Positions 55,806 to 64,000 of a stretch of 64,000 nt of DNA are shown here, in pieces. Both the position numbers and the translations under genes were made by a program. Every line of letters begins with the position of its first letter. The first letter of the stretch is position 1. Below the pieces are notes generated by a model. That model did not search any database. It saw nothing but the letters and a program-made list of their open reading frames with translations, and was not told the origin of the DNA. This DNA is from Geobacter sp. (GTDB lineage Bacteria; Desulfobacterota; Desulfuromonadia; Geobacterales; DSM-12255). The stretch is taken from contig VFJK01000094.1 of the NCBI GenBank assembly GCA_009886125.1, positions 1-64,000 on the forward strand, written 5' to 3'.

Positions 55806-56431
55806 GACTCTTCTTGCTGCTGGTTTTTATGATCCTTTCTGCTTCCTCGGTAACCATGGCAGCGGAGACGAAAGGGAGTCCCGTTTCTTCTGCGCTCCTG
55901 AGCCGCCTGGAGCAGAGTGCCGGAGGGGTGAAGTCTCTTTCCAGCGATTTTATCCAGGAGAAGCATCTCAGCATGTTCAAGACGGTGCTTACCTCCAAGG
56001 GGCGTTTCTACTACAGCAGACCGGATCTGCTCCGCTGGGAACTGACCTCTCCGGTCGCCTCAGGATTTGTGTTGAAGGGTGACAAGGGTCGACGCTGGAA
56101 TGAGCGTTCAGGCAGAAGCGATTCTTTCGTGATCAGCCAGGAGCCGGTGATGAAGCTTGTGTCGGAGCAGCTCTTTGCCTGGGCCAAGGCTGATTTTGTC
56201 TGGCTCAGGAAAGAGTACCGGATCAACGTGCTTGAGGAGTCGCCTGTCGTGCTCCGCCTGGAGCCGCTTTCCAGCGCGACTGCCGGGTTCCTGAGCCATC
56301 TGCTGATCAGCTTCAGTCCTGACGGCAGGTATGTAAGAGCCGTAGAGATCCGGGAAAAGGATGGTGACTTTACCAGGATCAGGTTCGTGAATACTGCAGT
56401 CAACAAAACGCTGCCAACGGACCTTTTCTAG
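55802..56431 (+). CDS. LolA-like outer membrane lipoprotein carrier protein
   Basis: 209 aa from GTG 55802. Signal peptide (MRLFLLLVFMILSASSVTMA, cut near residue 20). LolA-type beta half-barrel: QEKHLSMFKTVLTSKGRFYY and PDLLRWELTSP near residues 55-85. Aryl-polyene clusters carry such genes; it is thought to shuttle the lipidic product across the periplasm. The next gene starts directly after its stop. Confidence 0.85.
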   Translation: MRLFLLLVFMILSASSVTMAAETKGSPVSSALLSRLEQSAGGVKSLSSDFIQEKHLSMFKTVLTSKGRFYYSRPDLLRWELTSPVASGFVLKGDKGRRWNERSGRSDSFVISQEPVMKLVSEQLFAWAKADFVWLRKEYRINVLEESPVVLRLEPLSSATAGFLSHLLISFSPDGRYVRAVEIREKDGDFTRIRFVNTAVNKTLPTDLF

Positions 56432-58810
56432 ATGACGGTCCCCTCGTTCACCCTGTTTGCACGGATCTATGGCTATCTCTCCACCCGCCGCAAGGCTCTT
56501 TACGGGATAACCCTGCTGGTCGTGATCCTTGGGAGCCTGCTCTCTGCCAGGATACATCTCCAGGAGGATATCGTAGCGATGCTCCCGGACGATGGTTCGT
56601 CTGTGGCGCAGGATTTTCAGCTGCTCCAGCTTGCCCCTTTCTCACGGAAGGTGGTCATTACCCTGAAAGGGGGCACGAACACCGATACAGCGGCTTTGAC
56701 AACAGTTGCCGACCGTCTGGCCCAGGGGCTTGTCGGGACCGGGATCACCAGTGTGACGACCGGTCCGGCAAATATGGCCGGCGGGTTCTTCGGCTGGCTG
56801 GTTCAGTCTCTGCCAAGCCTGGTCACGGAACAGGAGCTTGTCCAGATTGCTGCAGCGACAGCTCCTGTTGAAGTGAAAAGCAGTCTCAGGAAGAGTTATG
56901 AACAGCTTCTGGCTCCTGAAGGGTGGGCACTGAAAGGGAGTATTCAGAACGACCCGCTCTCCTTCTCCACGATCGCCCTGGCCAGGCTGCAGTATATGAA
57001 CATGATCCCGAACATGCGGCTGGTAAACAACCATTTTGTAAGTGCTGACGGGAAAAGTGCCCTTCTTGTTGCCGACAGCACCGTCCCTATGACCGATTCG
57101 GCCGGCGCACGGCTCCTCATGGAGCGGATTCAGAGCCAGATCGCTTCGATCGTCCCTCCTGAGATGACAACATCGGTTATCTCCGGGCATCGATACACAT
57201 TGACGAATGCCGATACGATCAAGAAGGACCTCTTCATCATCCTGACGTTCAATTTGATCGCTCTCCTGGCGATCTACATATTTTTCCTCAGAAGCCTGAG
57301 TGCCGTTTTTGTCTTTCTGGTCCCTTCCGCGATCCTTATCATCGCTTCCGGAGTCCTTGCCCTGATCAGCAGGGATGTTTTCGCTGTCACACTCGGCTTT
57401 GGAGGAGTACTCCTCGGCATTGCCGATGAGTATGCGATGTTGATCTACTTCTCCTGCCGACAAGGGGGGAAGGATCCGGGCACAATCACCGGTGAAGTCG
57501 CCAGACCGGTGCTTTTCGGCGCGATCGCCACACTGCTCTCCTTCGGGGTCATGATGTTTTCAAGCCTTCCGGGTCAGCGGCAACTCGCCATTTACAGTAT
57601 GACAGGGATTGTAGCATCGCTCCTGATCTCCCTGCTGGTCCTTCCTCATCTTATCAAGCCGGAGCCGACAGATATCAAGCAGAACCTTTCCCGGCCCTGG
57701 CTGAACAGGTTCCCGCGCCCGCTGGTCATCGCTGTATGGCTGCTCGTTCTGGCTCTCTGCGGCTGGCAGGCGAGCAGGGTCCGCTTCAATGGCGATATGC
57801 GGACGGTCAGCATGGTCTCCCCGGAGCTTCGACAGGCCGAAGAGGAACTGGTCAAAACCTGGGGAGACATGCGCGGCAAGGCGATGCTCTTTGCCGAAGG
57901 GAAAGACCTTGATTCAGCTCTTGCACTCAATGACCGCCTTTTCAACAAGCTGTCAGGCCGCATTCCAGCCGGCGACCTGGTCAGTCTCTCCCCGCTTCTG
58001 CCGAGCAGTGGGAGCCAGCAGGCAAGCCGGGAGCGCTGGGCAAAGTTCTGGCAGGAAGGACGGGCAGTGCAGCTCGCAGCAGACCTGAAGCGCGAGGGGA
58101 GCGGTTTCGGTTTTTCACCGGAGGCCTTTGCTCCCTTTCTCAAAAACCTGAATTCACCGCCGCTGGCGACAACCATCGAGGACCTGCGGGGCGCAGGTAT
58201 GGGGGAGATGGTCGATTCCATGATCATCCGGTCAAACGGAGTGGTCCGGGTTCTGACTCTTGTGCCCGACCGACCTGAGATAATAGCCGCCCTTGATCCT
58301 GATCTGCGGACCCTACCCGGGGTCCGGCTCGTCTCCCAGAGCCGCTTCGGTGACAATGTGAGCCGGGCGATCATAAAGGATTTCACCCGGTACATGGTCC
58401 TTACCTCACTACTGGTCCTTGCCCTGGTTATCGTCCTGTTCAGGAAACCGTCACGCATCATGCTGGTCCTGGTCCCGGTCATAACCGGGCTGGTCTGCAT
58501 GCTGGGGATCATGGGGATGCTGGGTATTGAGTTCAATATCTTTAACATCGCAGCGACCATTCTCGTGATCGGACTCTGCGTCGACTACGGCATCTTCATG
58601 GTCTGCAGGCTGACTGAGGGGTCTAACCATGCGGCCGGCAGGGCGGTCCTGGTCTCCGGGCTGACGACCCTGGCAGGTCTGGGCTCTCTGGCCCTGGCAA
58701 AGCATCCATCGATGCACTCTATTGGCATCACGGTCCTCCTTGGTATCGGCGCAGGCATTTCAGCTGCGCTTCTGGTGATACCGGCACTCTGCCGAAAGGA
58801 TGCTCCTTGA
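56432..58810 (+). CDS. MMPL/RND-family lipid exporter
   Basis: 792 aa: one N-terminal helix, periplasmic domain (about 45-260), five-helix block (about 265-400), a second periplasmic domain and a final five-helix block (about 650-790). GIADEYAMLIYFS near residue 335 and GLCVDYGIFMVCRL near 710 are the MMPL-type D-Y charge-relay segments. Probably exports the polyene lipid over the inner membrane with LolA and the DUF3261 lipoprotein. Confidence 0.88.
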   Translation: MTVPSFTLFARIYGYLSTRRKALYGITLLVVILGSLLSARIHLQEDIVAMLPDDGSSVAQDFQLLQLAPFSRKVVITLKGGTNTDTAALTTVADRLAQGLVGTGITSVTTGPANMAGGFFGWLVQSLPSLVTEQELVQIAAATAPVEVKSSLRKSYEQLLAPEGWALKGSIQNDPLSFSTIALARLQYMNMIPNMRLVNNHFVSADGKSALLVADSTVPMTDSAGARLLMERIQSQIASIVPPEMTTSVISGHRYTLTNADTIKKDLFIILTFNLIALLAIYIFFLRSLSAVFVFLVPSAILIIASGVLALISRDVFAVTLGFGGVLLGIADEYAMLIYFSCRQGGKDPGTITGEVARPVLFGAIATLLSFGVMMFSSLPGQRQLAIYSMTGIVASLLISLLVLPHLIKPEPTDIKQNLSRPWLNRFPRPLVIAVWLLVLALCGWQASRVRFNGDMRTVSMVSPELRQAEEELVKTWGDMRGKAMLFAEGKDLDSALALNDRLFNKLSGRIPAGDLVSLSPLLPSSGSQQASRERWAKFWQEGRAVQLAADLKREGSGFGFSPEAFAPFLKNLNSPPLATTIEDLRGAGMGEMVDSMIIRSNGVVRVLTLVPDRPEIIAALDPDLRTLPGVRLVSQSRFGDNVSRAIIKDFTRYMVLTSLLVLALVIVLFRKPSRIMLVLVPVITGLVCMLGIMGMLGIEFNIFNIAATILVIGLCVDYGIFMVCRLTEGSNHAAGRAVLVSGLTTLAGLGSLALAKHPSMHSIGITVLLGIGAGISAALLVIPALCRKDAP

Positions 58811-59490
58811 GTCAAAGATTGGTAACGCTCATACTGTCGATTATGCTGATTCAGGGCTGCGTCAGCAGTAAAGTCCCGTTCCAGGGGACGGAGCTGATTC
58901 CGGTCAGCCCGATGACGACTGCCGCACTTGTCGGCCATCTCTGGAGTTCCGGCAGCGGCAGGTATCTGATCAGGCAGTCAGCACTTTTCGAGTTTCAGGG
59001 GAGTAGCATCCCTATCGAAGGGATGATGAGGCTTGATCTGGATAAGAAGCAGGGACGGCTCGTAGCCATGAACGAGATGGGGGTCAAGCTGTTTGACCTT
59101 GTCGTTGACCCCGCGACCAGCGAGTCACTCTTTGTGATACCGGAACTGATGCGCTATCCGGGCTTTACGGAAGCTGTGGCGATCTCGGTGAGAAGGATCT
59201 TTCTCTCCCCAGGGCCTTCACCGGATGATACCCTGGTTCTTGCTGACAAGAGCTATCTGCTGACCCGGACTCAGGATAACCGTACCCTTCGTTTTGTCCT
59301 AGGAGGACGTGACGTTCAGATGATAGAGAAGTCATCGGTATCAAGTGACGAAGCGTGGCGTGTACGCTACTTCGAGTTCCAGCAAGACCAACAGTTACCA
59401 TTCCTGCCACGGGGTATTGTGCTGGATGATGAACGTGCGGGATACCGCCTGACACTTTGGCTTGAAAGCGTGGAAAAGACCGATGAATAG
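58807..59490 (+). CDS. DUF3261-type lipoprotein
   Basis: 227 aa from TTG 58807. Lipobox LIQGC with Cys18, then a mostly beta domain. This position, after an MMPL exporter and LolA-like gene, is that of the DUF3261 protein in aryl-polyene clusters. Likely an outer-membrane receiver for the exported lipid. The next gene overlaps by 8 bases. Confidence 0.78.
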   Translation: MSQRLVTLILSIMLIQGCVSSKVPFQGTELIPVSPMTTAALVGHLWSSGSGRYLIRQSALFEFQGSSIPIEGMMRLDLDKKQGRLVAMNEMGVKLFDLVVDPATSESLFVIPELMRYPGFTEAVAISVRRIFLSPGPSPDDTLVLADKSYLLTRTQDNRTLRFVLGGRDVQMIEKSSVSSDEAWRVRYFEFQQDQQLPFLPRGIVLDDERAGYRLTLWLESVEKTDE

Positions 59491-59869
59491 ACTCAAACAG
59501 GAAATCATGGCAGCGGCAGCAGGCAGGATCACCAGTGACGAAATGAAATCCGTGGCCCGCAGCTACCGCTTTCCGGAAAGTTTTATCGGATTTTCCGGCC
59601 ATTTCCCCGGGAACCCCATACTCCCCGGCATTGTCCAGCTCCTGACCGTCGTTTCCCTGATCGAGGAGCATACCGGTACTGAGCAGAAGTTACTGGCCGT
59701 CGAGGATGCGAGGTTCCTGAACCCGATCCTGCCTGATCAGGAGATACTGGTACAGTGTCAGCAGCGGACTGTCCGGGGTAAATTGCTTCACGAAGCCCGG
59801 CTGACGGTCAGCGACAGACCGGCTGCTTCATTCCTCATCCAGTTGCGGACCGTTGAGGGTATCTCGTGA
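59483..59869 (+). CDS. Hot-dog 3-hydroxyacyl-ACP dehydratase subunit B
   Basis: 128 aa from ATG 59483. FabA/FabZ catalytic His40 in GHFPGNPILPG is present, but the acid expected 14 residues on is Leu54 (PGIVQLLTVV). It thus keeps the half of the active site that the 55347 protein lacks; a heterodimer is likely. Ends 37 bases before KS 3. Confidence 0.82.
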   Translation: MNRLKQEIMAAAAGRITSDEMKSVARSYRFPESFIGFSGHFPGNPILPGIVQLLTVVSLIEEHTGTEQKLLAVEDARFLNPILPDQEILVQCQQRTVRGKLLHEARLTVSDRPAASFLIQLRTVEGIS

Positions 59870-59906
59870 GCCCGATATATTTCTCCAGACAGGTAAGGGT
59901 TTTTGC

Positions 59907-61034
59907 ATGAACCGTGTGTATGTTACAGCCGCTGCCGCACTGTCCGGACTGGGACCTGATCTGGAGACTCTCTGGCAGAGATTGCTGGCAGGAGAATCTG
60001 CTGTCCGTCCGATAGAGAGATTTGCAACCGACCGGTACATCACCAACAATGCGTCCTGGATCGCCGGACTCGAACCGGAGAGTGGACGGTCCAGGATCTA
60101 TCCGCTGCTGGAGCTGCTCCTTGACGGGTTTCCACCGGTACCGGCTGGCACGGTTCTGATAACTGCGACCACCAAGGGCTGCATCGACAGTATGGAACAG
60201 CTCCAGAAAGGTCTTGCGGGAGATCCTCACGACCTCCAGGTGGAACACCTGCTGCAGTGGCTCGGGAGAAAATATCCCGTCTCTTCCGCCATCAATATCA
60301 ATGCTGCCTGTGCATCCTCGACAATCGCCGTTGCCCGCGCTGCCGCGCTTATTGCCAACGGTCGGTGCGAGTCGGTACTTGTACTCTGTATGGACCTGTT
60401 AAGCGAGTTTGTGTTTTCGGGTTTTTCAGCCCTTCAGGGACTTGCAATCAATACCTGCCGTCCTTTTGACCTGAACCGGAACGGCCTCTCGCTCGGTGAA
60501 GGAGGGGGAGCCTTGCTGATGATGAGCGGAGCTCTGGCACGGAGGGAAAAACGTCCTCTTCTCGGCGTCATTGCCGGTTGGGGCGCAGCGAACGATGCCA
60601 CCCATATAACCGCTCCGGCACGGGATGGCTGCGGACTGGTACAGGCAGTGACACAGGCTTTGAAAAAAGCGGGTATCGGTCCGGATGATATCGGGGCGGT
60701 CAGCGCCCACGGGACCGGGACAGTCTACAATGATCAGATGGAGCTTACCGCTTTTAAAGCGCTTTTCGGAGACCGCCAGCTTCCGATGCACTCGGTCAAA
60801 GGAGCAATCGGCCATACGCTCGGGGCTGCCGGAGGGATAGAAGTCGCTGTCGGACTGAGATCGCTGCAGAGCGGAGTCCTGCCGCCGACCGTTGGCTTGA
60901 CAGACCCGGCTCCGGGGGCTGAAGGGCTTTTCAGCAACAGAGAGCAGCAGTTGACCGGTGACTGTCTGCTGACAACGAATTCCGGTTTCGGTGGTGTCAA
61001 TGCGGCCCTGATCCTTCAGAGGGGAGAACTGTGA
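59907..61034 (+). CDS. Beta-ketoacyl synthase (KS 3, ApeO-like)
   Basis: 375 aa from ATG 59907 with AGGTAAGGG upstream; an ATG at 59853 lies in the dehydratase. Full Cys-His-His: Cys135 in AACASSTIAV, His in SAHGTGTVYND and KGAIGHTLGAAGG. Directly coupled (TGATG) to the chain-length-factor-like gene, as in the ApeO:ApeC pair of aryl-polyene synthases. Confidence 0.88.
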   Translation: MNRVYVTAAAALSGLGPDLETLWQRLLAGESAVRPIERFATDRYITNNASWIAGLEPESGRSRIYPLLELLLDGFPPVPAGTVLITATTKGCIDSMEQLQKGLAGDPHDLQVEHLLQWLGRKYPVSSAININAACASSTIAVARAAALIANGRCESVLVLCMDLLSEFVFSGFSALQGLAINTCRPFDLNRNGLSLGEGGGALLMMSGALARREKRPLLGVIAGWGAANDATHITAPARDGCGLVQAVTQALKKAGIGPDDIGAVSAHGTGTVYNDQMELTAFKALFGDRQLPMHSVKGAIGHTLGAAGGIEVAVGLRSLQSGVLPPTVGLTDPAPGAEGLFSNREQQLTGDCLLTTNSGFGGVNAALILQRGEL

Positions 61035-61744
61035 TGGATGTCGCACTTTCAGGGATCGGCTGGGTCACCCCGTCCGGGATCGGCTGGGGAGGAGGGGGGC
61101 AGCGTTTTGATCTGACTCCGGGGGCACTTCCGGTTTTGACCAGGAAGGAGGTCTTCCCGGAACCGAATCAGCGTTTTGGGCGCCAGTCTGAATATTCCAA
61201 GATAGGGCTGGCATCCATAGCATTTGCCCTTCGTGATGCCGGGCTGGAAACCTGGACCGAAAAGCGCCCGGTCGGGATCATGGCAGCATCCCAGCTCGGC
61301 TGTCTCACGACAGATCTGGACTATTTCCATACTGTCCTGCCGCAAGGGGGAAGTCTTCCCAGTCCCAACCTGTTTGCCTACACACTGGCAAACTGTTTCA
61401 TGGGTGAAGCAGCGATCCAGTTCGGTCTTACCGGTTCGACCATGGTCATCAACGAGGCCGGCCAGAGTGGTGCTGCCTCGCTCAGGATGGCTCTGGAGAG
61501 CATTGCCTGGGGTGAGCATGATACCATGCTTGCAGGGATCTGCGATCTTCAGGCTCCGGTGCAGTTTGCAGAATCCTTTACGACGACTCCCGGGGCGCTG
61601 TTTATGGTCCTGTCCGGTCAGCCGTCCCACCAGCGCCCGGGGTACGGCGCCTTGTCTCTTGCCGGAAACGGCTCAATACTTTATAACGGCAAGGAAGCTG
61701 CCGGCATTGTCGAGCTGTTACATACCTGCCTGTCAGGCAGATAA
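61034..61744 (+). CDS. Truncated KS-like chain-length factor (ApeC-like)
   Basis: 236 aa from ATG 61034 (GTG 61031 possible). Matches only the N-terminal half of a KS. The nucleophile position is Gly143 in INEAGQSGAAS where active KSs have ACSSG, and both catalytic His regions are missing. So it cannot condense alone; it fits the ketoacyl-synt_2-type chain-length factor that pairs with KS 3. Confidence 0.85.
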   Translation: MDVALSGIGWVTPSGIGWGGGGQRFDLTPGALPVLTRKEVFPEPNQRFGRQSEYSKIGLASIAFALRDAGLETWTEKRPVGIMAASQLGCLTTDLDYFHTVLPQGGSLPSPNLFAYTLANCFMGEAAIQFGLTGSTMVINEAGQSGAASLRMALESIAWGEHDTMLAGICDLQAPVQFAESFTTTPGALFMVLSGQPSHQRPGYGALSLAGNGSILYNGKEAAGIVELLHTCLSGR

Positions 61745-61795
61745 TTTACAAAACAGCGCTCTGTTCCGGCGCTTCATGCCATAGGAGAGTCCCTG

Positions 61796-63061
61796 ATGAA
61801 GATGACCCTGATCTACCCGAGCTGGCCGAAACTTGACCGCCAGACAGAGTTTCACCTCCCCCCCCATGGCCCGGTTGTTTTTGCTGCGACTGTACCCAAA
61901 ACGGTGGAATTGCACTTTATCGACGAGAACCTTCAGAAGATCGATTTCTCGGAGAATTGTGACCTGGTCGGCTTGTCGGTCATGCTCACCTGTCAGCTAC
62001 CGAGGGCCTTCGAGGTTGCTGCCGAGTTCCGGAAACAGGGGATTCCGGTCATCTTCGGCGGCATTGCTACCATGCTTCACTCCGATGAAGTCGCCCTGCA
62101 TGCTGATTCGATCTTCCTCGGCGAGGCGGAAGGGCGCTTTGCTGCAGTAATCGACGATTTCCAGTCCGGCGGGATGAAGAAAGTCTACAACTACATGGAC
62201 AACCCGCCCGATGCCGGGCTGATCGGGACTGCCCGGAGGGAGATCCTGAACCGCGAGCTTTATAACTACCGCGGTGTGCAGATGCTTGACCTGGTGCATG
62301 CCTCCCGCGGCTGCAAATTCGACTGTTTCCCCTGCTGCACCGGCTTTCTCGGCGGGAAGAACTTCCGCCCCAGGCCGATCGACAAGGTGATCCAGGAGCT
62401 GGAAGCAATACAGAACAACCGGCTGTTTATTGTCGACAACTCTCTCTCCCAGGACCGGCAGTGGCTTATCGACCTTTTTACCGCCATGGCTCCTCTCAAG
62501 AAAAAATGGGTCTCCCATCCGATCCTGGATGATGACCAGATCCTCCGGCTTGCTGCAGATGCCGGCGCCTGGTATGTCTATCAGGCAGTCTTCGACACCT
62601 CCGATGTGATCCGGAACAGGATCAAAAGGCTCAAGGATCACGGCATCGCCATAGAGGGGACGATCATCCTCGGGACTGATGAGCAGGATGAGGATTATAT
62701 CAAGCGTCTTGTCGATTTCCTGCTGGAAGTCGAGCTGGATGTCGCTGAGTTCACGATCCTGACCCCCTTTCCCCACTCTCCTATCCGGGCAAGTCTTGCC
62801 GCTGAGGGGCGGATCCTTTCGAGCGACTGGCTTAAATACGGCGCCGACAAGGTGGTGTTCCAACCGAAGCTGATGACTCCGGAAAAGCTGCAGGAGATGT
62901 ATCATTATGCCTGGAATACCTTCTATGCAGATGGGGGGCACGCGATCAAGATGGGGAAACTCTTCAGGAAGGTCATCCAGCGTGAGATGGAGGACGATAC
63001 CTACTACCGCTATAACCCGCGGATGAAACGTTCTTTTGCGAAGCAGAAGAGTCAGCCATGA
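61796..63061 (+). CDS. B12-binding radical SAM enzyme (second of the lipid cluster)
   Basis: 421 aa, SD AGGAGAG. N-terminal B12-like fold (KMTLIYPSWPK..., VIFGGIATMLHSDEVALHADSIF); radical SAM CxxxCxxC in SRGCKFDCFPC near residue 172; GTDEQDEDY and LTPFPHSPI later. Shorter and divergent from the first copy: the Cys motif ends FPC rather than FC. Its 4-base overlap with the next radical SAM gene suggests consecutive steps or a complex. Confidence 0.82.
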   Translation: MKMTLIYPSWPKLDRQTEFHLPPHGPVVFAATVPKTVELHFIDENLQKIDFSENCDLVGLSVMLTCQLPRAFEVAAEFRKQGIPVIFGGIATMLHSDEVALHADSIFLGEAEGRFAAVIDDFQSGGMKKVYNYMDNPPDAGLIGTARREILNRELYNYRGVQMLDLVHASRGCKFDCFPCCTGFLGGKNFRPRPIDKVIQELEAIQNNRLFIVDNSLSQDRQWLIDLFTAMAPLKKKWVSHPILDDDQILRLAADAGAWYVYQAVFDTSDVIRNRIKRLKDHGIAIEGTIILGTDEQDEDYIKRLVDFLLEVELDVAEFTILTPFPHSPIRASLAAEGRILSSDWLKYGADKVVFQPKLMTPEKLQEMYHYAWNTFYADGGHAIKMGKLFRKVIQREMEDDTYYRYNPRMKRSFAKQKSQP

Positions 63062-64000
63062 GCAGGATCCTGCTGATCTCTTCGAACGTAACGACTGAAC
63101 CGTATCCGGTCTATCCTCTCGGGGTAGCGGTCATCGCTGCTGCGTTGACCGGAGCCGGCCACAAGGTCGAACAGTTTGATTTCCTGGTATCAGGAAGGTC
63201 GGAGGATGAACTGAAGAGCAGGGTCGCGGCGTTTTCCCCGGATTACAGCTGCCTCTCCATCCGGAATCTCGATAACTGCGACTCCACGAGTGTCACCGGC
63301 TATCCCGAGGTAGCCAGACGCCTGGTCGAGGTACTTCATTCGGCTTCACCTGCCCCGGTCATCATCGGCGGTCCGGCCTTTTCCATCCTGCCTGAAGAGC
63401 TCCTGGCCTATACCGGCGCTGACTACGGTATCGTGGGTGAAGGGGAGCAGCAGGTCTGTGAGCTGGTCAAAAATCTCCAACAGGGGCTGAACCCGCCCCG
63501 CTTGATACGGGGAAAGCGGCTGCTGGTCGGTGAGGAGATGACCTCACCTCTCTTCACAGACGAACTGATCCGGTTCTACCTCGGCGAGAGCGACATGATC
63601 AACCTGCAGACCAAGAGAGGGTGCCCTCACGGCTGTATCTACTGCAGCTATCCTTCTCTGGAGGGGGACCGCTACCGTTGTCGCGAGCCGAGAGCCGTCG
63701 TTGACGACCTCGAACGGATAGGGACCGATCACGGGGTCAACAGCTTCTTCTTTACCGACTCGGTCTTCAATGACAGTGACGGCCACTATCTTGAGGTCGT
63801 CGAAGAGATCCTCCGCCGTGAGCTCACTGTTCGCTGGTGCTGCTACATGCGCCCTGAAGGTATCGGCAGAAAAGAGCTCGCGCTTATGAAACGGGCCGGC
63901 CTCTATGCCGCCGAACTCGGAACGGATGCGGCCAGCGATACTACCCTGAAGTCGCTCGGAAAAGGATTCACCTTCAACGATGCTCTGGAGGTCAATAAAG
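63058..64000 (+). CDS. B12-binding radical SAM enzyme (third, truncated by window end)
   Basis: ATGA overlap with the previous gene; runs open to the right edge (314 codons seen). B12-binding-like N-terminus (SRILLISSNVTTEPYPVYPLG; GGPAF, IVGEGEQQ) and CxxxCxxC in KRGCPHGCIYC near residue 186, then ELGTDAASDTTLKSLGKGF. The usual radical SAM glycyl and SAM-binding residues lie in the seen part. The C-terminus is outside the window. Confidence 0.82.
   Translation, partial: MSRILLISSNVTTEPYPVYPLGVAVIAAALTGAGHKVEQFDFLVSGRSEDELKSRVAAFSPDYSCLSIRNLDNCDSTSVTGYPEVARRLVEVLHSASPAPVIIGGPAFSILPEELLAYTGADYGIVGEGEQQVCELVKNLQQGLNPPRLIRGKRLLVGEEMTSPLFTDELIRFYLGESDMINLQTKRGCPHGCIYCSYPSLEGDRYRCREPRAVVDDLERIGTDHGVNSFFFTDSVFNDSDGHYLEVVEEILRRELTVRWCCYMRPEGIGRKELALMKRAGLYAAELGTDAASDTTLKSLGKGFTFNDALEVNK

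Noticed and set aside
57646-58560. Minus-strand open frame of 304 codons opposite the MMPL gene
   Set aside because: Arg/Ser-rich low-complexity translation typical of a shadow frame; the plus strand has clear MMPL features.
61997-62941. Minus-strand open frame of 314 codons opposite the second radical SAM gene
   Set aside because: The plus strand carries the conserved CxxxCxxC protein and tight operon spacing; the antisense frame has no motif or SD.

Overview
The window looks like a chromosomal segment of a Gram-negative, moderately GC-rich bacterium, most likely a Desulfuromonadota/Geobacterales-type deltaproteobacterium. This assignment is inferred from gene content and style: an O-antigen locus with WbpG/HisH/HisF-like genes, RsbU-type partner switching, a sigma54-like ammonium transporter promoter, and many B12-binding radical SAM enzymes. 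No rRNA or tRNA gene and no CRISPR array was seen.

Region 1 (1-21971, all +) is a surface-polysaccharide (O-antigen/capsule) locus. It holds an amidotransferase trio (WbpG-like, HisH-like, HisF-like), several glycosyltransferases, a Wzx flippase, a Wzy-type polymerase, a glucuronyl C5-epimerase-like protein and three SDR sugar epimerases/reductases. A GT-C plus GtrB-like pair, a B12 radical SAM enzyme, a small phosphoglycosyl transferase that probably starts the repeat unit, a WbpM-type 4,6-dehydratase and a Wzi-like outer-membrane barrel complete it.

Region 2 (22031-27123, +) is housekeeping: Hsp33, the CydDC thiol exporter and Lgt. Region 3 (31470-27107, -) is a signalling operon: a small membrane protein, a giant SLC5 transporter-STAC-GAF-PP2C phosphatase, a STAS antagonist and an RsbW-like kinase, which together make a full partner-switching set. 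Region 4 (31609-37100, +) is mreB, then a glycosyltransferase, gmhA, gmhB, rmlA and an rmlC-like gene, then mreC; LPS-core sugar genes thus sit between two rod-shape genes.

Region 5 (37124-40300) holds two toxin-antitoxin pairs with visible operators, a 182-bp fully palindromic foldback (MITE-like) element, and amtB behind a sigma54 promoter. mutL follows.

Region 6 (42219 to the right edge) is the most interesting part: a type II polyketide/fatty-acid-like cluster of aryl-polyene type with unusual additions. It encodes a ketoreductase, three ketosynthases, a chain-length-factor-like KS without the active-site Cys, one ACP, two hot-dog dehydratases with complementary half active sites, an aromatic ammonia-lyase, a PaaK-like AMP ligase, a PlsC acyltransferase, LolA- and MMPL-type export proteins and a DUF3261 lipoprotein. 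To this core are added a CrtI-like FAD desaturase, three B12-binding radical SAM enzymes and a BtrH-like protein. The extra enzymes resemble those proposed for ladderane-type lipids and suggest that the polyene is further desaturated, cyclised or alkylated. The divergent arms (46583-43206 on - and 47226 onward on +) share a 642-bp intergenic region with a second foldback palindrome and a 13-bp perfect inverted repeat.
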